A stretch of DNA of 64,000 nucleotides from Hydrogenophaga pseudoflava NBRC 102511 (GCF_001592285.1 NZ_BCWQ01000001.1:310001-374000), one strand, 5' to 3'. Positions 42,566-50,756 are shown, counted from the stretch's first letter. The notes: a model not told the origin generated them from the sequence alone. Program-made: numbers and translations.

Positions 42566-42985
42566 TCAGCTGCACAGGGCCCTGATGTCTGCAGGCACGG
42601 GAATCGCCTTGATGCGGTCGGGCGTCTCCGGCGGGCGTATCACGAAGGCGCGTGTTTCCGTGCCCTCGCACAGCACGTCATCGCCCCGTTTCACCACGTG
42701 CCGGTGGATGAACACCTTGTCGCGCCATTCGATGACGCTGGTTTGCACCTGCAGCCGCTCGCCGTAGGTAGCGGGCTTCATGAACTTGGTGTGGATCTCC
42801 AGCAGCGGCGTGCCGATGATGCCGGTGGTCTTGACCAGCTCGCGCCAGGGCGGCACGCCGCATTGCACGAAGAAGTTCAGCGACGAGGCGTCCATCCATT
42901 TGCTGAAGTTGGGGAAGAAGACGATGCCGGCGGGATCGCAGTCGCCGAACATCACCTCCACCTCGTAGACAACGGTCTTGCTCAT
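42566..42985 (-). CDS. 4-Hydroxybenzoyl-CoA thioesterase-like hotdog enzyme
   Basis: 139 residues. FGDCDPAGIVFFPNFSKWMD near the N-terminus, CGVPPWRELV, GIIGTPLLE, SVIEWRDKVFIHRHVVKR and the end IPVPADIRALCS match the Pseudomonas 4-hydroxybenzoyl-CoA thioesterase throughout, as I recall that sequence; even the length agrees (about 140). The catalytic Asp is Asp17 in both numberings. It would hydrolyse an aroyl-CoA to the free benzoate. This fits as the last step after thiolytic removal of acetyl-CoA from a hydroxycinnamoyl-CoA. It lies 10 bases after the SDR gene. Confidence 0.85.
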   Translation of the reverse strand: MSKTVVYEVEVMFGDCDPAGIVFFPNFSKWMDASSLNFFVQCGVPPWRELVKTTGIIGTPLLEIHTKFMKPATYGERLQVQTSVIEWRDKVFIHRHVVKRGDDVLCEGTETRAFVIRPPETPDRIKAIPVPADIRALCS

Positions 42986-42995
42986 GGTGGTCTGT

Positions 42996-43760
42996 TCAGC
43001 GCGGGGCCATGCGCAGGGCGCCGTCCAGGCGGATCACCTCGCCGTTGAGGTGGCCGTTGCTGACGATGTGTGCAGCCAGCTGGGCGAACTCCTCGGGCTT
43101 GCCCAGACGTTGCGGGAACGGGATGCTCTTGGCCAGGGATTCCTGCACCGGCTCGGGCAGTTCCTTGAGCAGCGGTGTGGCGAACAGGCCGGGTGCGATG
43201 GTGCAGACGCGGATGCCGTGCTGCGCCAGGTCGCGCGCCATCGGCAGCGTCATGCCGGCCACGCCGGCCTTGGACGCGCTGTAGGCCTGCTGGCCCACCT
43301 GGCCGTCGAAGGCGGCGACGCTGGCGGTGAAGACCATCACGCCGCGCTCGCCGTCTTCCATCGGCTCCAGCTTGGCGCAGGCGGCGGCGAACAGGCGGGC
43401 CGCGTTGTAGGTGCCGATCAGGTTGACGTTGATCACGCGGGCGAAGTCGGCCAGCGGCGCGGCGTTGCCGTCCTTGCCGACCACGCGCTTGGCACTGCCG
43501 ATGCCGGCAATCTGCATCAGGATGCGCGCCGGGCCGTGGGCCGCGGCGGCGGCCTCGACAGCGGCCTGCATGCTGTCCGGGTCCGACACGTTGCATTGCA
43601 CCGCCACGCCGCCGATGTCCTTGGCGACGCGCTGGGCGTTCTCGAGGTTGAGGTCGAGCACCGCGACCCTGGCGCCCAGGCGGGCCAGTTCACGCGCCGT
43701 GGCTTCGCCGAGGCCGGAACCCCCACCGGTGACGAGGGCCGCTTGTCCTTGGATGTTCAT
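42996..43760 (-). CDS. 3-Hydroxyacyl-CoA dehydrogenase, SDR type (HSD10-like)
   Basis: 254 residues. NAD-binding TGGGSGLGEATARELARLGA; Asp after the second strand (AVLDLN) favours NAD over NADP; catalytic Ser and Tyr-x-x-x-Lys in FTASVAAFDGQVGQQAYSAS and the Lys following. MTLPMARDLAQHGIRVCTIA and PGLFATPLL plus NGEVIRLDGALRM match 17-beta-HSD type 10/3-hydroxyacyl-CoA dehydrogenase type II closely. It would oxidise the 3-hydroxy-3-arylpropionyl-CoA made by the hydratase. ATG at 43760 lies one base after the thiolase stop. Confidence 0.88.
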   Translation of the reverse strand: MNIQGQAALVTGGGSGLGEATARELARLGARVAVLDLNLENAQRVAKDIGGVAVQCNVSDPDSMQAAVEAAAAAHGPARILMQIAGIGSAKRVVGKDGNAAPLADFARVINVNLIGTYNAARLFAAACAKLEPMEDGERGVMVFTASVAAFDGQVGQQAYSASKAGVAGMTLPMARDLAQHGIRVCTIAPGLFATPLLKELPEPVQESLAKSIPFPQRLGKPEEFAQLAAHIVSNGHLNGEVIRLDGALRMAPR

Positions 43761-43761
43761 G

Positions 43762-45012
43762 TCAGTGTCCTTCCGGGTTCTCAATGAGGAGGGCAATGCC
43801 TTGGCCACCGCCCACGCAGGCGCTGGAGATGCCGTACTTCTTGCCGCTGCGCTGCAGCTCGCGCGCCAGGGTCAGCGTCAGGCGCACGCCGGTCGCGGCC
43901 AGCGGGTGACCCAGGGCGATGGCGCCGCCGTTGACGTTGAGCCTGTCGATGTCCATGCCCAGTTCCTTCGCGACCGCGAGGGTCTGCGCGCCCTGGGCTT
44001 CGTTGACCTCGAAGCGCGCGATGTCGTCGAGCTTCAGGCCGGTGCGCTCCAGCAGCAGGCGGATGGCGGGGGCCGGGCCGATGCCCATGATCTCGGGCGG
44101 CACGCCCACGGCGGCCGCGGCGACCACGCGCGCCAGGGGCTTGCGGCCTTGCGCCTTCGCATAAGCGCCCGAGCTCACCACGCAGGCCGCGGCCGCGTCG
44201 ACCAGGGCCGAGCTGTTGCCGCCGGTCTGCACGCCGTTCTCGAACACCGGCTTGAGCCTGGCCAGCACATCGACCGGCGACAGGCGCGGGTGGGTGTCGG
44301 TCGACACCTCGGTCAGCTTGCCCTGCAGGCGAATGCCGCGCGCCTTGTAGCCCTCGATCTCGAACTTCTCGCTGACCACGGGCACGATCTCGCCGGCCAG
44401 GAACCCGCTCTCCTGCGCGGCCACGGCCTTGGCAAAGGACGAGGAGGCGAACACGTCGACTTCCTCGCGGGTGATGCCGTATTTCTTCGCCAGGTTCTCG
44501 GCGGTCTGGATCATGTTGATGCCGGCCGCCGGGTCCTTCAGCGCCTCCCACATGTAGTCCTTGAACCCCACCGGCGAACCGAGCTTGAAGCCGGTGCGGT
44601 GGTCGAAGGCGGCGATGGGGTTGCGCGTCATGCTTTCGGTGCCGACCACCAGCGCCACGTCGGCGGCGCCACCCTGGATGTGTTCACCCGCCTGGCGGAA
44701 CAGCTCGAAGCCGGTGCCGCAGATGCGCTGCGCCATGATCGCCGGCACCTCGACCGGCACGCCAGCGTACAGCCCGATGTGGCGCGGCAGGAAGAACTGG
44801 TCGAAGTCGCCGGGCGCCATGTTGCCGGTGACCACCGAGCCGATCTCGCTGGGCGCGACGCCGGCGCGGGCCAGCGCCGCGCGCGCGGCCTTGATGCCTA
44901 GGTCGGTCGGCGAGATGTGGCCGAGCGCGCCGCAGTAGTCCACCATCGGCGTGCGCACGCCGTCGAGGATCACCACATCGGCGAACGCGTTGAAGAAGCC
45001 TTTGCTGGCCAT
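43762..45012 (-). CDS. Thiolase (acetyl-CoA acyltransferase)
   Basis: 416 residues. The acylated Cys is Cys98 in IMAQRICGTGFE; the His of the oxyanion pair is in NVNGGAIALGHPLAATGVR and the second Cys in SSACVGGGQGIALL, all in standard order. The substrate loop is about 20 residues longer than in biosynthetic acetoacetyl-CoA thiolases, consistent with a degradative enzyme. It would cleave the 3-oxo-3-arylpropionyl-CoA to aroyl-CoA and acetyl-CoA. It lies between the ligase (10-base gap) and the SDR (1 base), so stoichiometric expression is expected. Confidence 0.88.
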   Translation of the reverse strand: MASKGFFNAFADVVILDGVRTPMVDYCGALGHISPTDLGIKAARAALARAGVAPSEIGSVVTGNMAPGDFDQFFLPRHIGLYAGVPVEVPAIMAQRICGTGFELFRQAGEHIQGGAADVALVVGTESMTRNPIAAFDHRTGFKLGSPVGFKDYMWEALKDPAAGINMIQTAENLAKKYGITREEVDVFASSSFAKAVAAQESGFLAGEIVPVVSEKFEIEGYKARGIRLQGKLTEVSTDTHPRLSPVDVLARLKPVFENGVQTGGNSSALVDAAAACVVSSGAYAKAQGRKPLARVVAAAAVGVPPEIMGIGPAPAIRLLLERTGLKLDDIARFEVNEAQGAQTLAVAKELGMDIDRLNVNGGAIALGHPLAATGVRLTLTLARELQRSGKKYGISSACVGGGQGIALLIENPEGH

Positions 45013-45022
45013 CGGAAGCTCC

Positions 45023-46879
45023 TCAGATCGACGGCTTGATGATGTAGCGCAGGCCGTCGCTGTGCAGCTTGGCCACCGTGTCGGCGCGGTGCGTCAGCAC
45101 GGCGCGCTGGTTGATCGAACCCTTGTCGGTGATCTCGCCACGGTCGATGGTGGGCGGGTCGGCCAGCAGGCACAGGCGCGCGATGCGGTTGGCCGAGCCG
45201 GTGGCGTTGCGCGCCAGTTCGTCCACGATTTTCTGGAACTGGGCGAGCACGCCGGGGGTGTCGAGCACATCGTGCAGCGACGCGTCGGCCGGCAGGTCCG
45301 AGAGCTGGCGCACGGCCGGGGTCGGGAACACCATGGCGCCCACCTCCTTCATGTTCAGACCGGTCAGCACCACGTCCTGGATGTAGGGCGCGCCGGCCGC
45401 GATGATCTTGCCGCGCAGCGGTCCCACGCTGACGAAGGTGCCGGTGGCGAGCTTGAAGTCCTCGGCGATGCGGCCGTCGAACTTCAGGCCCTGGTGCACA
45501 TCGGTCTCGTCGATCCACTTGACCGCGTCGCCGGTCTTGAAGAAGCCTTCCTCGTCGAAGGCCTCGGCGGTTTCCTCGGGCTGGCGCCAGTAGCCGGGTG
45601 TGATGTTCGGGCCTTTGTAGCGGACCTCGGTCTTGCCCTGCATGTCGACCAGCTTGAGTTCCAGGCCCGGCGTCGGCAGGCCCAGGTCGCCGGCGTTCAC
45701 GTTGGGGCTGGTGACAAAGATGCCGAAAGGACCGGACTCGGTCATGCCCAGGCCGGTGCCCATGACGATGCGCTCGCCCACCTCGCGCTCGGCGCTCTCG
45801 AACAGGCTGTCCCAGATCGGCTGGGCCAGCGCGGCGCCGGCGTAGAAAAACATGTTGACCTTGGCCAGCAGGGTTTTGCGCAGCAGGTCGTCGGTCTTCA
45901 TCGCGTTGGCAATCGCTTCGAAACCGGTCGGCACGTTGAAGTAGACCGTGGGCGAGATCTCGCGCAGGTTGCGCAGGGTCTCGTGCATCAGCGCGGGCGT
46001 GGGCTTGCCGTCGTCGATGTAGAGCGTGCCGCCGTGGTAGATCACCATGCCGAAGTTGTGGTTGCCGCCGAAGGTGTGGTTCCAGGGCAGCCAGTCCACC
46101 AGCACCAGCGGCTTCTCGGCCAGCACCGGCATCGAGGCCGCCATCTGCGCCTGGTTCGCGCACCACAGACGCTGCGTGTTGATGACCGCCTTGGGCATCT
46201 TGGTCGAGCCCGAGGTGAACAGGAACTTGGCGATGGTGTCGGGGCCGGTGGCGGCCATCGCGGCGTCGACCGCGGGTGTCGGCTCGGTGGCCATCAGGGC
46301 GGCGAAAGAGGTCGTGTCGCGGCCCGGCACCGTGCCGTTCGTGCAGACCAGTTCCACGTCCTCGGCCACGGTGGCGAGCATGGCGCGGCTGTAGCGCAGC
46401 GCGTCGCTGGCGAACACCATCCCCGGCGTGAGCGTCTTGATGACGTGCTTGAGCTTGTCGTAGTCCTGGCTGATCAGCGAGTAGGCCGGCGAGGTCGGGC
46501 AGTAGGCGACGCCGGCGTAGAGGCAGCCCAGCGCGAGCAGCGCGTGTTCGAGGTCGTTCTCGCTGAGGATCAGCACCGGGCGCTCGGCCGAGAGGCCGCG
46601 GTTGAGCAGGCCCTGGCCGATGCGGCGCGCGGCGTCCAGCGCCTGCGCGAAGCTGATGTGCTTCCAGTCGCCGCTGCTGCCGTCGGCGTTCTTCACGCGG
46701 CGCGCAAACAGGGTCTGGTCCGGGCGCTCCTTCGCCCAGTGCACCAGCCGGTCGGTCAGGCGCTCGGGGTAGGGGCCCAGGTCCTGATCGGCGCGCAGGT
46801 AGTGCACGCCGGTCTCGCCGTCGCGCACGGTGGCGCGGGTCACGCCGAACTTCAGGGGGCGGTATTTCGCTGTGCTCAC
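45023..46879 (-). CDS. Feruloyl-CoA synthase-type AMP-forming ligase
   Basis: 618 residues from a GTG at 46879 preceded by GAGGAG at 5 bases. The adenylation loop KFLFTSGSTKMPKAVINTQR, the A5-like GTGLGMTESGPFG and the hinge region KTGDAVKW with FDGRIAEDFKL are present. The C-terminal Lys region EITDKGSINQRAVL differs from the common SGKI form and is typical of the feruloyl-CoA synthase group in proteobacteria. It activates a hydroxycinnamate with ATP and CoA. It is second in the operon, after the hydratase. Confidence 0.8.
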   Translation of the reverse strand: MSTAKYRPLKFGVTRATVRDGETGVHYLRADQDLGPYPERLTDRLVHWAKERPDQTLFARRVKNADGSSGDWKHISFAQALDAARRIGQGLLNRGLSAERPVLILSENDLEHALLALGCLYAGVAYCPTSPAYSLISQDYDKLKHVIKTLTPGMVFASDALRYSRAMLATVAEDVELVCTNGTVPGRDTTSFAALMATEPTPAVDAAMAATGPDTIAKFLFTSGSTKMPKAVINTQRLWCANQAQMAASMPVLAEKPLVLVDWLPWNHTFGGNHNFGMVIYHGGTLYIDDGKPTPALMHETLRNLREISPTVYFNVPTGFEAIANAMKTDDLLRKTLLAKVNMFFYAGAALAQPIWDSLFESAEREVGERIVMGTGLGMTESGPFGIFVTSPNVNAGDLGLPTPGLELKLVDMQGKTEVRYKGPNITPGYWRQPEETAEAFDEEGFFKTGDAVKWIDETDVHQGLKFDGRIAEDFKLATGTFVSVGPLRGKIIAAGAPYIQDVVLTGLNMKEVGAMVFPTPAVRQLSDLPADASLHDVLDTPGVLAQFQKIVDELARNATGSANRIARLCLLADPPTIDRGEITDKGSINQRAVLTHRADTVAKLHSDGLRYIIKPSI

Positions 46880-46916
46880 GTAGTCTCCTCGGGTCTTCTG
46901 TGCGGCGTCTGTTCGG

Positions 46917-47708
46917 TCAGTCGGCTTTCTTGACTTTTGCCGCCTTGCCTTCGAGGAAAGCGCGCACGCGCTCCTTGGCTTCCGGCGCCGACTGCGCAAT
47001 GGATGCCATCAGCGCTTCGGTGAACAGGCCATGGTCGGCCGGCTGTTCGGCAATGCGGGGCAGGGCGTGCATGAGCGCGAAATTGGTCATGCGCGCGTTG
47101 GTGGCGATGCGCGTCGCCAGCTCGATGGCCTTCTCGCGCGCTGTGCCGCCGGGCACCAGGTACTGCGACAGGCCCACGCGCTCGCCATCGGCGGCGTTGT
47201 AGACGCGGCCGGTGAGCATCATGTCGGTCATGCGGGCGGCCCCGATCAGCTTGGGCACGCGCACCGCGCCACCGCCGCCGACAAAGATGCCGCGCGTGCC
47301 TTCGGGCAGGGCATAGAAGGTGGTCTCGTCGGCCACGCGGATGTGGCAGGCGCTGGCCAGCTCCAGGCCACCACCCACCACCGCACCGTGAAGGGCGGCG
47401 ATGACAGGCACGGTGCCCTTCTCGACGCATTCCAGCGCGGCATGCCACATGCGCGAATGGAACACGCCTTCGGCGGCGTCGCGCTCGCTGAGTTCCGACA
47501 GGTCCAGGCCGGCGCAGAAGTGTTCGCCCTCGCCATCGACCACGGCCGCGCGCACACTGGCGGGCAGGTTCTGGAAGGCGTCGCGGATGGCCAGGATGAG
47601 GCCGTCGTTCAGCGCGTTGCGCTTGGCGGGCCTGTTCATGGTGACGATGGCGATTTCCTGTTGCTCGCCGTGCAGCTGCACGCTCAGGTCGGGGTGTTGG
47701 AACGTCAT
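46917..47708 (-). CDS. Enoyl-CoA hydratase/isomerase (crotonase) family protein
   Basis: 263 residues. Oxyanion-hole blocks EHFCAGLDLSEL and ALHGAVVGGGLELASACHIR are clear, and LPEGTRGIFVGGGGAVRVPK is the position of the second active-site region (Glu in PEGT). It lacks the WQWKLLRMYAKPTIA and related features I recall in feruloyl-CoA hydratase-lyase (Ech), so it should hydrate without cleaving. It is the promoter-proximal gene of the 13-gene run and is divergent from the amidohydrolase across a palindrome-bearing gap. Confidence 0.85.
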   Translation of the reverse strand: MTFQHPDLSVQLHGEQQEIAIVTMNRPAKRNALNDGLILAIRDAFQNLPASVRAAVVDGEGEHFCAGLDLSELSERDAAEGVFHSRMWHAALECVEKGTVPVIAALHGAVVGGGLELASACHIRVADETTFYALPEGTRGIFVGGGGAVRVPKLIGAARMTDMMLTGRVYNAADGERVGLSQYLVPGGTAREKAIELATRIATNARMTNFALMHALPRIAEQPADHGLFTEALMASIAQSAPEAKERVRAFLEGKAAKVKKAD

Positions 47709-47743
47709 GATGGTGAGGATTTCTGCGCTTGTTGAGTGTTGAA

Positions 47744-47772
47744 ATTATTGTTATAAACAATAACCAAATCAA
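47744..47772. promoter_or_regulatory. Divergent promoters with perfect 19-bp palindrome, hydratase operon/amidohydrolase
   Basis: TTATTGTTATAAACAATAA at 47745-47763 is a perfect inverted repeat with a 3-base centre. On the minus strand TTGATT (47772-47767), 17 bases and AATAAT (47749-47744) form a good promoter for the hydratase operon. On the plus strand TATAAA (47752-47757) with TTGTTG (47729-47734) could serve the amidohydrolase. One bound dimer would block both. Size and symmetry suit a MarR-family operator. Confidence 0.65.
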
Positions 47773-47821
47773 GCGAGACATCCTCCAATCTCATCAGTAC
47801 TTACCCTAGTGAGGAAACAGC

Positions 47822-48685
47822 ATGGACCACCAGAACCTGATCGCCATCGACATCCACACCCACGCCGAAGTGAGCTGCTGGAACCCGTTCGACAACTACG
47901 GCGAGGAGTACGACCGCGCCGCCGACAAGTACTTCGGCAGCAACCGCCGACCGACCATCGAAGAGACGGTGGCCTACTACCGCGAACGCAAGATCGGCCT
48001 GGTGATGTTCACCGTGGACAGCGAGTCCAAGCTGGGCCGCCGGCGCATTCCGAACGAGGAGATCGCCAAGGCCGCGCGCGACAACAGCGACATGATGATC
48101 GCCTTCGCCAGCATCGACCCGCACAAGGGCAAGATGGGGGCGCGCGAGGCCGAGCGCCTGATCAAGGAAGAGGGCATCAAGGGCTTCAAGTTCCACCCCA
48201 CGGTGCAGGGCTACCACCCCTACGACAAGATGGCCTGGCCGATCTACGAGGTGATCAACGCCCACAAGCTGCCCGCCATCTTCCACACCGGGCACAGCGG
48301 CATCGGATCGGGCATGCGCTGCGGCGGCGGGCTGCGGCTGGAGTACAGCAACCCCATGCACTTGGACGACGTGGCGATCGACTTCCCCGACATGCAGATC
48401 GTCATGGCGCACCCCAGCTTCCCCTGGCAGGACGAGGCGCTGTCGGTGGCCACGCACAAGCCCAACGTCTGGATCGACCTCTCGGGCTGGAGCCCGAAGT
48501 ACTTCCCCAAGCAGCTGGTGCAGTACGCCAACACGCTGCTCAAGGACCGCATCCTGTTCGGCAGCGACTACCCGCTGATCACACCCGAGCGCTGGATGAA
48601 GGACTTCGAGGTCGCGGGCTTCAAGCCCGAGGTGATGCCCGGCATCCTCAAGGGCAATGCCGTGCGCCTGCTCGGGCTGGCCTGA
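47822..48685 (+). CDS. Amidohydrolase family 2 protein of the hydroxycinnamate cluster
   Basis: 287 residues. Metal ligands: HxH in IDIHTHAEVSCW, His in AIFHTGHSG, His in VMAHPSFPWQDEA, Asp in LFGSDYPLITPERW; GFKFHPTVQGYHPYD lies between. This is the ACMSD/gamma-resorcylate decarboxylase class. Divergent pairing with the hydratase operon and shared palindrome tie it to that pathway. In Rhodococcus jostii a metal-dependent hydrolase (CouO) cleaves the 3-oxo-arylpropionyl-CoA hydrolytically; this protein is a candidate for the same step, or for decarboxylating the aromatic product. Which one cannot be decided by eye. Confidence 0.75.
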   Translation: MDHQNLIAIDIHTHAEVSCWNPFDNYGEEYDRAADKYFGSNRRPTIEETVAYYRERKIGLVMFTVDSESKLGRRRIPNEEIAKAARDNSDMMIAFASIDPHKGKMGAREAERLIKEEGIKGFKFHPTVQGYHPYDKMAWPIYEVINAHKLPAIFHTGHSGIGSGMRCGGGLRLEYSNPMHLDDVAIDFPDMQIVMAHPSFPWQDEALSVATHKPNVWIDLSGWSPKYFPKQLVQYANTLLKDRILFGSDYPLITPERWMKDFEVAGFKPEVMPGILKGNAVRLLGLA

Positions 48686-48694
48686 CCGGGGCGG

Positions 48695-49822
48695 TCAGTC
48701 GCCCCAGACTTCCCGGGCGGTTTCCACCACCAGCGCGAGCTTTCTGCGCTGGTCTTCCACGGCGATGTTGTTGCCGTGCACGGTGGACGAGAAGCCGCAC
48801 TGCGGGCTCAGCGCCAGCTGGTCCAGCGGTGCGTACTGCGCGGCCTCGGCGATGCGGCGCTTGAGGTCGTCCTTGCTTTCCAGCTGCCCGAACTTGGTGG
48901 TGACCAGGCCCAGCACCACGGTCTTGCCGGGCTTGAGGAAACGCAGCGGCCGGAAGTCGCCCGAGCGGTCGTCGTCGTATTCCATGAAATAGGCGTCCAG
49001 GTGCATCTCCGAGAGCAGGGCTTCGGCCACCGGTTCGTAGTTGCCGGCCGCCGCGTGGGTGCTCTTGAAGTTGCCGCGGCACAGGTGCATGCACAGCGTC
49101 ATGCCGGCCGGCTTGCGCGCCACCACCTTGTTGATGAAGGCGGCGTAGCGGTGCGGCAGCTCGTTGGGGTCGTCGCCGCGCTGGCGCGCCGCCTCGCGCA
49201 TCTTCTCGTCGCAGAGGTAGGCCATGTTGGTGTCGTCCATCTGCACATAGGTGCAGCCCGCGTCGGCCAGGCTCTGCAGCTCGTCGCCGTAGGCCTTGGC
49301 CACGTCGTCGTAGAACACCGGGTCCAGTTCGGGGTAGGCCTCCTTGCTGATGCCGGCGCGGCCGCCGCGGAAGTGCAGCATGGTGGGCGAGGGGATGGTG
49401 ACCTTGGGCACCAGGCCGCTGATGCCCAGCGCCTCCACCTGCGACTTGAGGTACTGGAAGTCGGCCAGCTGGATGTTCTTGGCGTGGCGCACCTTGTCGA
49501 TCACGCGGATCACCGGCGGCGCCAGTTCCTCGGTGCCGTCGGGCCGCACGATGGTGACCGGGATGTCGGTCTTCACGCCGCCGAGCTGCTCCAGGAAGTC
49601 GATGTGGAAATAGGTGCGGCGGAACTCGCCGTCGGTGATCGACTTCAGGCCCACGTCGGCCTGGAACTTCACGATCTCGGTGATGGCCTTGTCCTCCACG
49701 GCGCGCAACTGCTCGGCCGTGATCGACTTCTTGTTGAAGAACTGGTCGCGCGCTTCCAGCAGGTAGGCCGGGCGCAGGAAGGAGCCGACGTGGTCGGCAC
49801 GGAACGGGATGCGGGTGCTCAT
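48695..49822 (-). CDS. MetE C-terminal-like cobalamin-independent methyltransferase (YxjG/YxjH type)
   Basis: 375 residues, the size of stand-alone MetE C-terminal-domain proteins. RADHVGSFLRP opens the barrel; VTIPSPTMLHFRGG and YVQMDDTNMAYL are conserved strand ends. Zinc ligands are seen as CMHLCRGN (His-x-Cys) and LSPQCGFSSTVHGN (Cys), as in MetE. No N-terminal MetE half is present, so the methyl donor is probably not polyglutamyl methyltetrahydrofolate. It may move or remove methyl groups from other donors. It is divergent from the GntR regulator and possibly controlled by it. Confidence 0.8.
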   Translation of the reverse strand: MSTRIPFRADHVGSFLRPAYLLEARDQFFNKKSITAEQLRAVEDKAITEIVKFQADVGLKSITDGEFRRTYFHIDFLEQLGGVKTDIPVTIVRPDGTEELAPPVIRVIDKVRHAKNIQLADFQYLKSQVEALGISGLVPKVTIPSPTMLHFRGGRAGISKEAYPELDPVFYDDVAKAYGDELQSLADAGCTYVQMDDTNMAYLCDEKMREAARQRGDDPNELPHRYAAFINKVVARKPAGMTLCMHLCRGNFKSTHAAAGNYEPVAEALLSEMHLDAYFMEYDDDRSGDFRPLRFLKPGKTVVLGLVTTKFGQLESKDDLKRRIAEAAQYAPLDQLALSPQCGFSSTVHGNNIAVEDQRRKLALVVETAREVWGD

Positions 49823-49878
49823 GGTGTCTCCGTGTGGTGGTTGCCAGCGGCATCGTAGCCAACACAACGGCGTTCTGA

Positions 49879-49954
49879 CTGGATACAGAGACTCATGGAT
49901 TTCCCTGATATCGGGTTCTCTCTGAGGGAAATTTCAGGGTTTCTGTATACATTG
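49879..49954. promoter_or_regulatory. Operator region between metE-like gene and gntR
   Basis: Two related motifs, CTGGATACAGAG (49879-49890) and CTGTATACATTG (49943-49954, containing palindrome TGTATACA), flank an inverted repeat TTTCCCT (49900-49906)/AGGGAAA (49925-49931). The paired sites 64 bases apart in a divergent gap suit a GntR/FCD dimer, possibly looping. Similar motifs recur at 57433-57443 and 60686-60697. Confidence 0.55.
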
Positions 49955-49961
49955 GGTATCC

Positions 49962-50756
49962 ATGAACACGGTCCAGGACCTTCAAGCCGATGCAGCGCTC
50001 GCCTCCACACCCAGCGGGTCGTCCGAGACTGCCCAGGTGCGCGCGCTGCTGCAACTGCGCGAGCTGATCCTCTCGGGCGAACTGCCCGGTGGCACCCGCA
50101 TCGCGGAGCTGGCCATCGTCGAGCGGCTGGGCATGTCGCGCACCCCGATCCGAGCCGCGCTGGTGCGTCTGGAGCAGGAGGGCCTGCTCGAAGCCCTGCC
50201 CAGTGGCGGCTATGTGGTGCAGAGTTTTTCCGAGCGCGACGTGGCCGACGCCATCGAACTGCGCGGCACGCTCGAAGGCCTGCTGGCCCGGCTGGCGGCC
50301 GAACGCGGCGCGCCCCTGGTGGTGCTGGCCGAGGCGCGCCAGTGCCTGGACCGCATCGACGCGCTGCTGACCGCGCCCAAGCTCGACGACGAGGCGTTCT
50401 CGGCCTACGTCGCGCTCAACAGCCACTTTCACGCGCTGCTCTACGAACTGGCGGACAGCCCCACCATCACGCGCCAGCTGGAGCGCGCCGCCAGCCTGCC
50501 GTTCGCCTCGCCCTCGGGTTTCGTGCTGCTGCAGGCGCAGTCCACGCGGGCGCGCGACATGCTCATCGTCGCGCAGGACCAGCACCGGCAGGTGCTGGAC
50601 GCGATCGAGCAGCGCGAGGGCGCGCGCGCCGAGTCCATCATGCGCGAGCACTCGCGGCTGGCGCGCCGCAACCTGGTCGAGGTGCTGGCCGCGCACCCCT
50701 CCGAACCTCTGACCGGCAACATGCCGGCGATCCGCATGATCCGGCGCCGCCGCTGA
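49962..50756 (+). CDS. GntR-family regulator with FCD effector domain
   Basis: 264 residues. The winged helix spans about residues 25-90: LRELILSGELPGGTRIAELA, VERLGMSRTPIRAALVRLEQ, EGLLEALPSGGYVV. The helical FCD domain follows, with ALNSHFHALLYELADSPTIT carrying the Asn/His metal positions and QDQHRQVLDAIEQREGARAE the last His. FCD proteins usually sense small organic acids. It is followed after 37 bases by a TRAP binding-protein gene, so both are one operon, and related operator motifs recur before the other transporter genes. Confidence 0.87.
   Translation: MNTVQDLQADAALASTPSGSSETAQVRALLQLRELILSGELPGGTRIAELAIVERLGMSRTPIRAALVRLEQEGLLEALPSGGYVVQSFSERDVADAIELRGTLEGLLARLAAERGAPLVVLAEARQCLDRIDALLTAPKLDDEAFSAYVALNSHFHALLYELADSPTITRQLERAASLPFASPSGFVLLQAQSTRARDMLIVAQDQHRQVLDAIEQREGARAESIMREHSRLARRNLVEVLAAHPSEPLTGNMPAIRMIRRRR

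Noticed and set aside
46917..47708. Calling the crotonase a feruloyl-CoA hydratase-lyase (Ech/vanillin synthase)
   Set aside because: The active-site surroundings do not match the hydratase-lyase sequence I recall, and the operon contains the dehydrogenase, thiolase and thioesterase needed for the beta-oxidative route.
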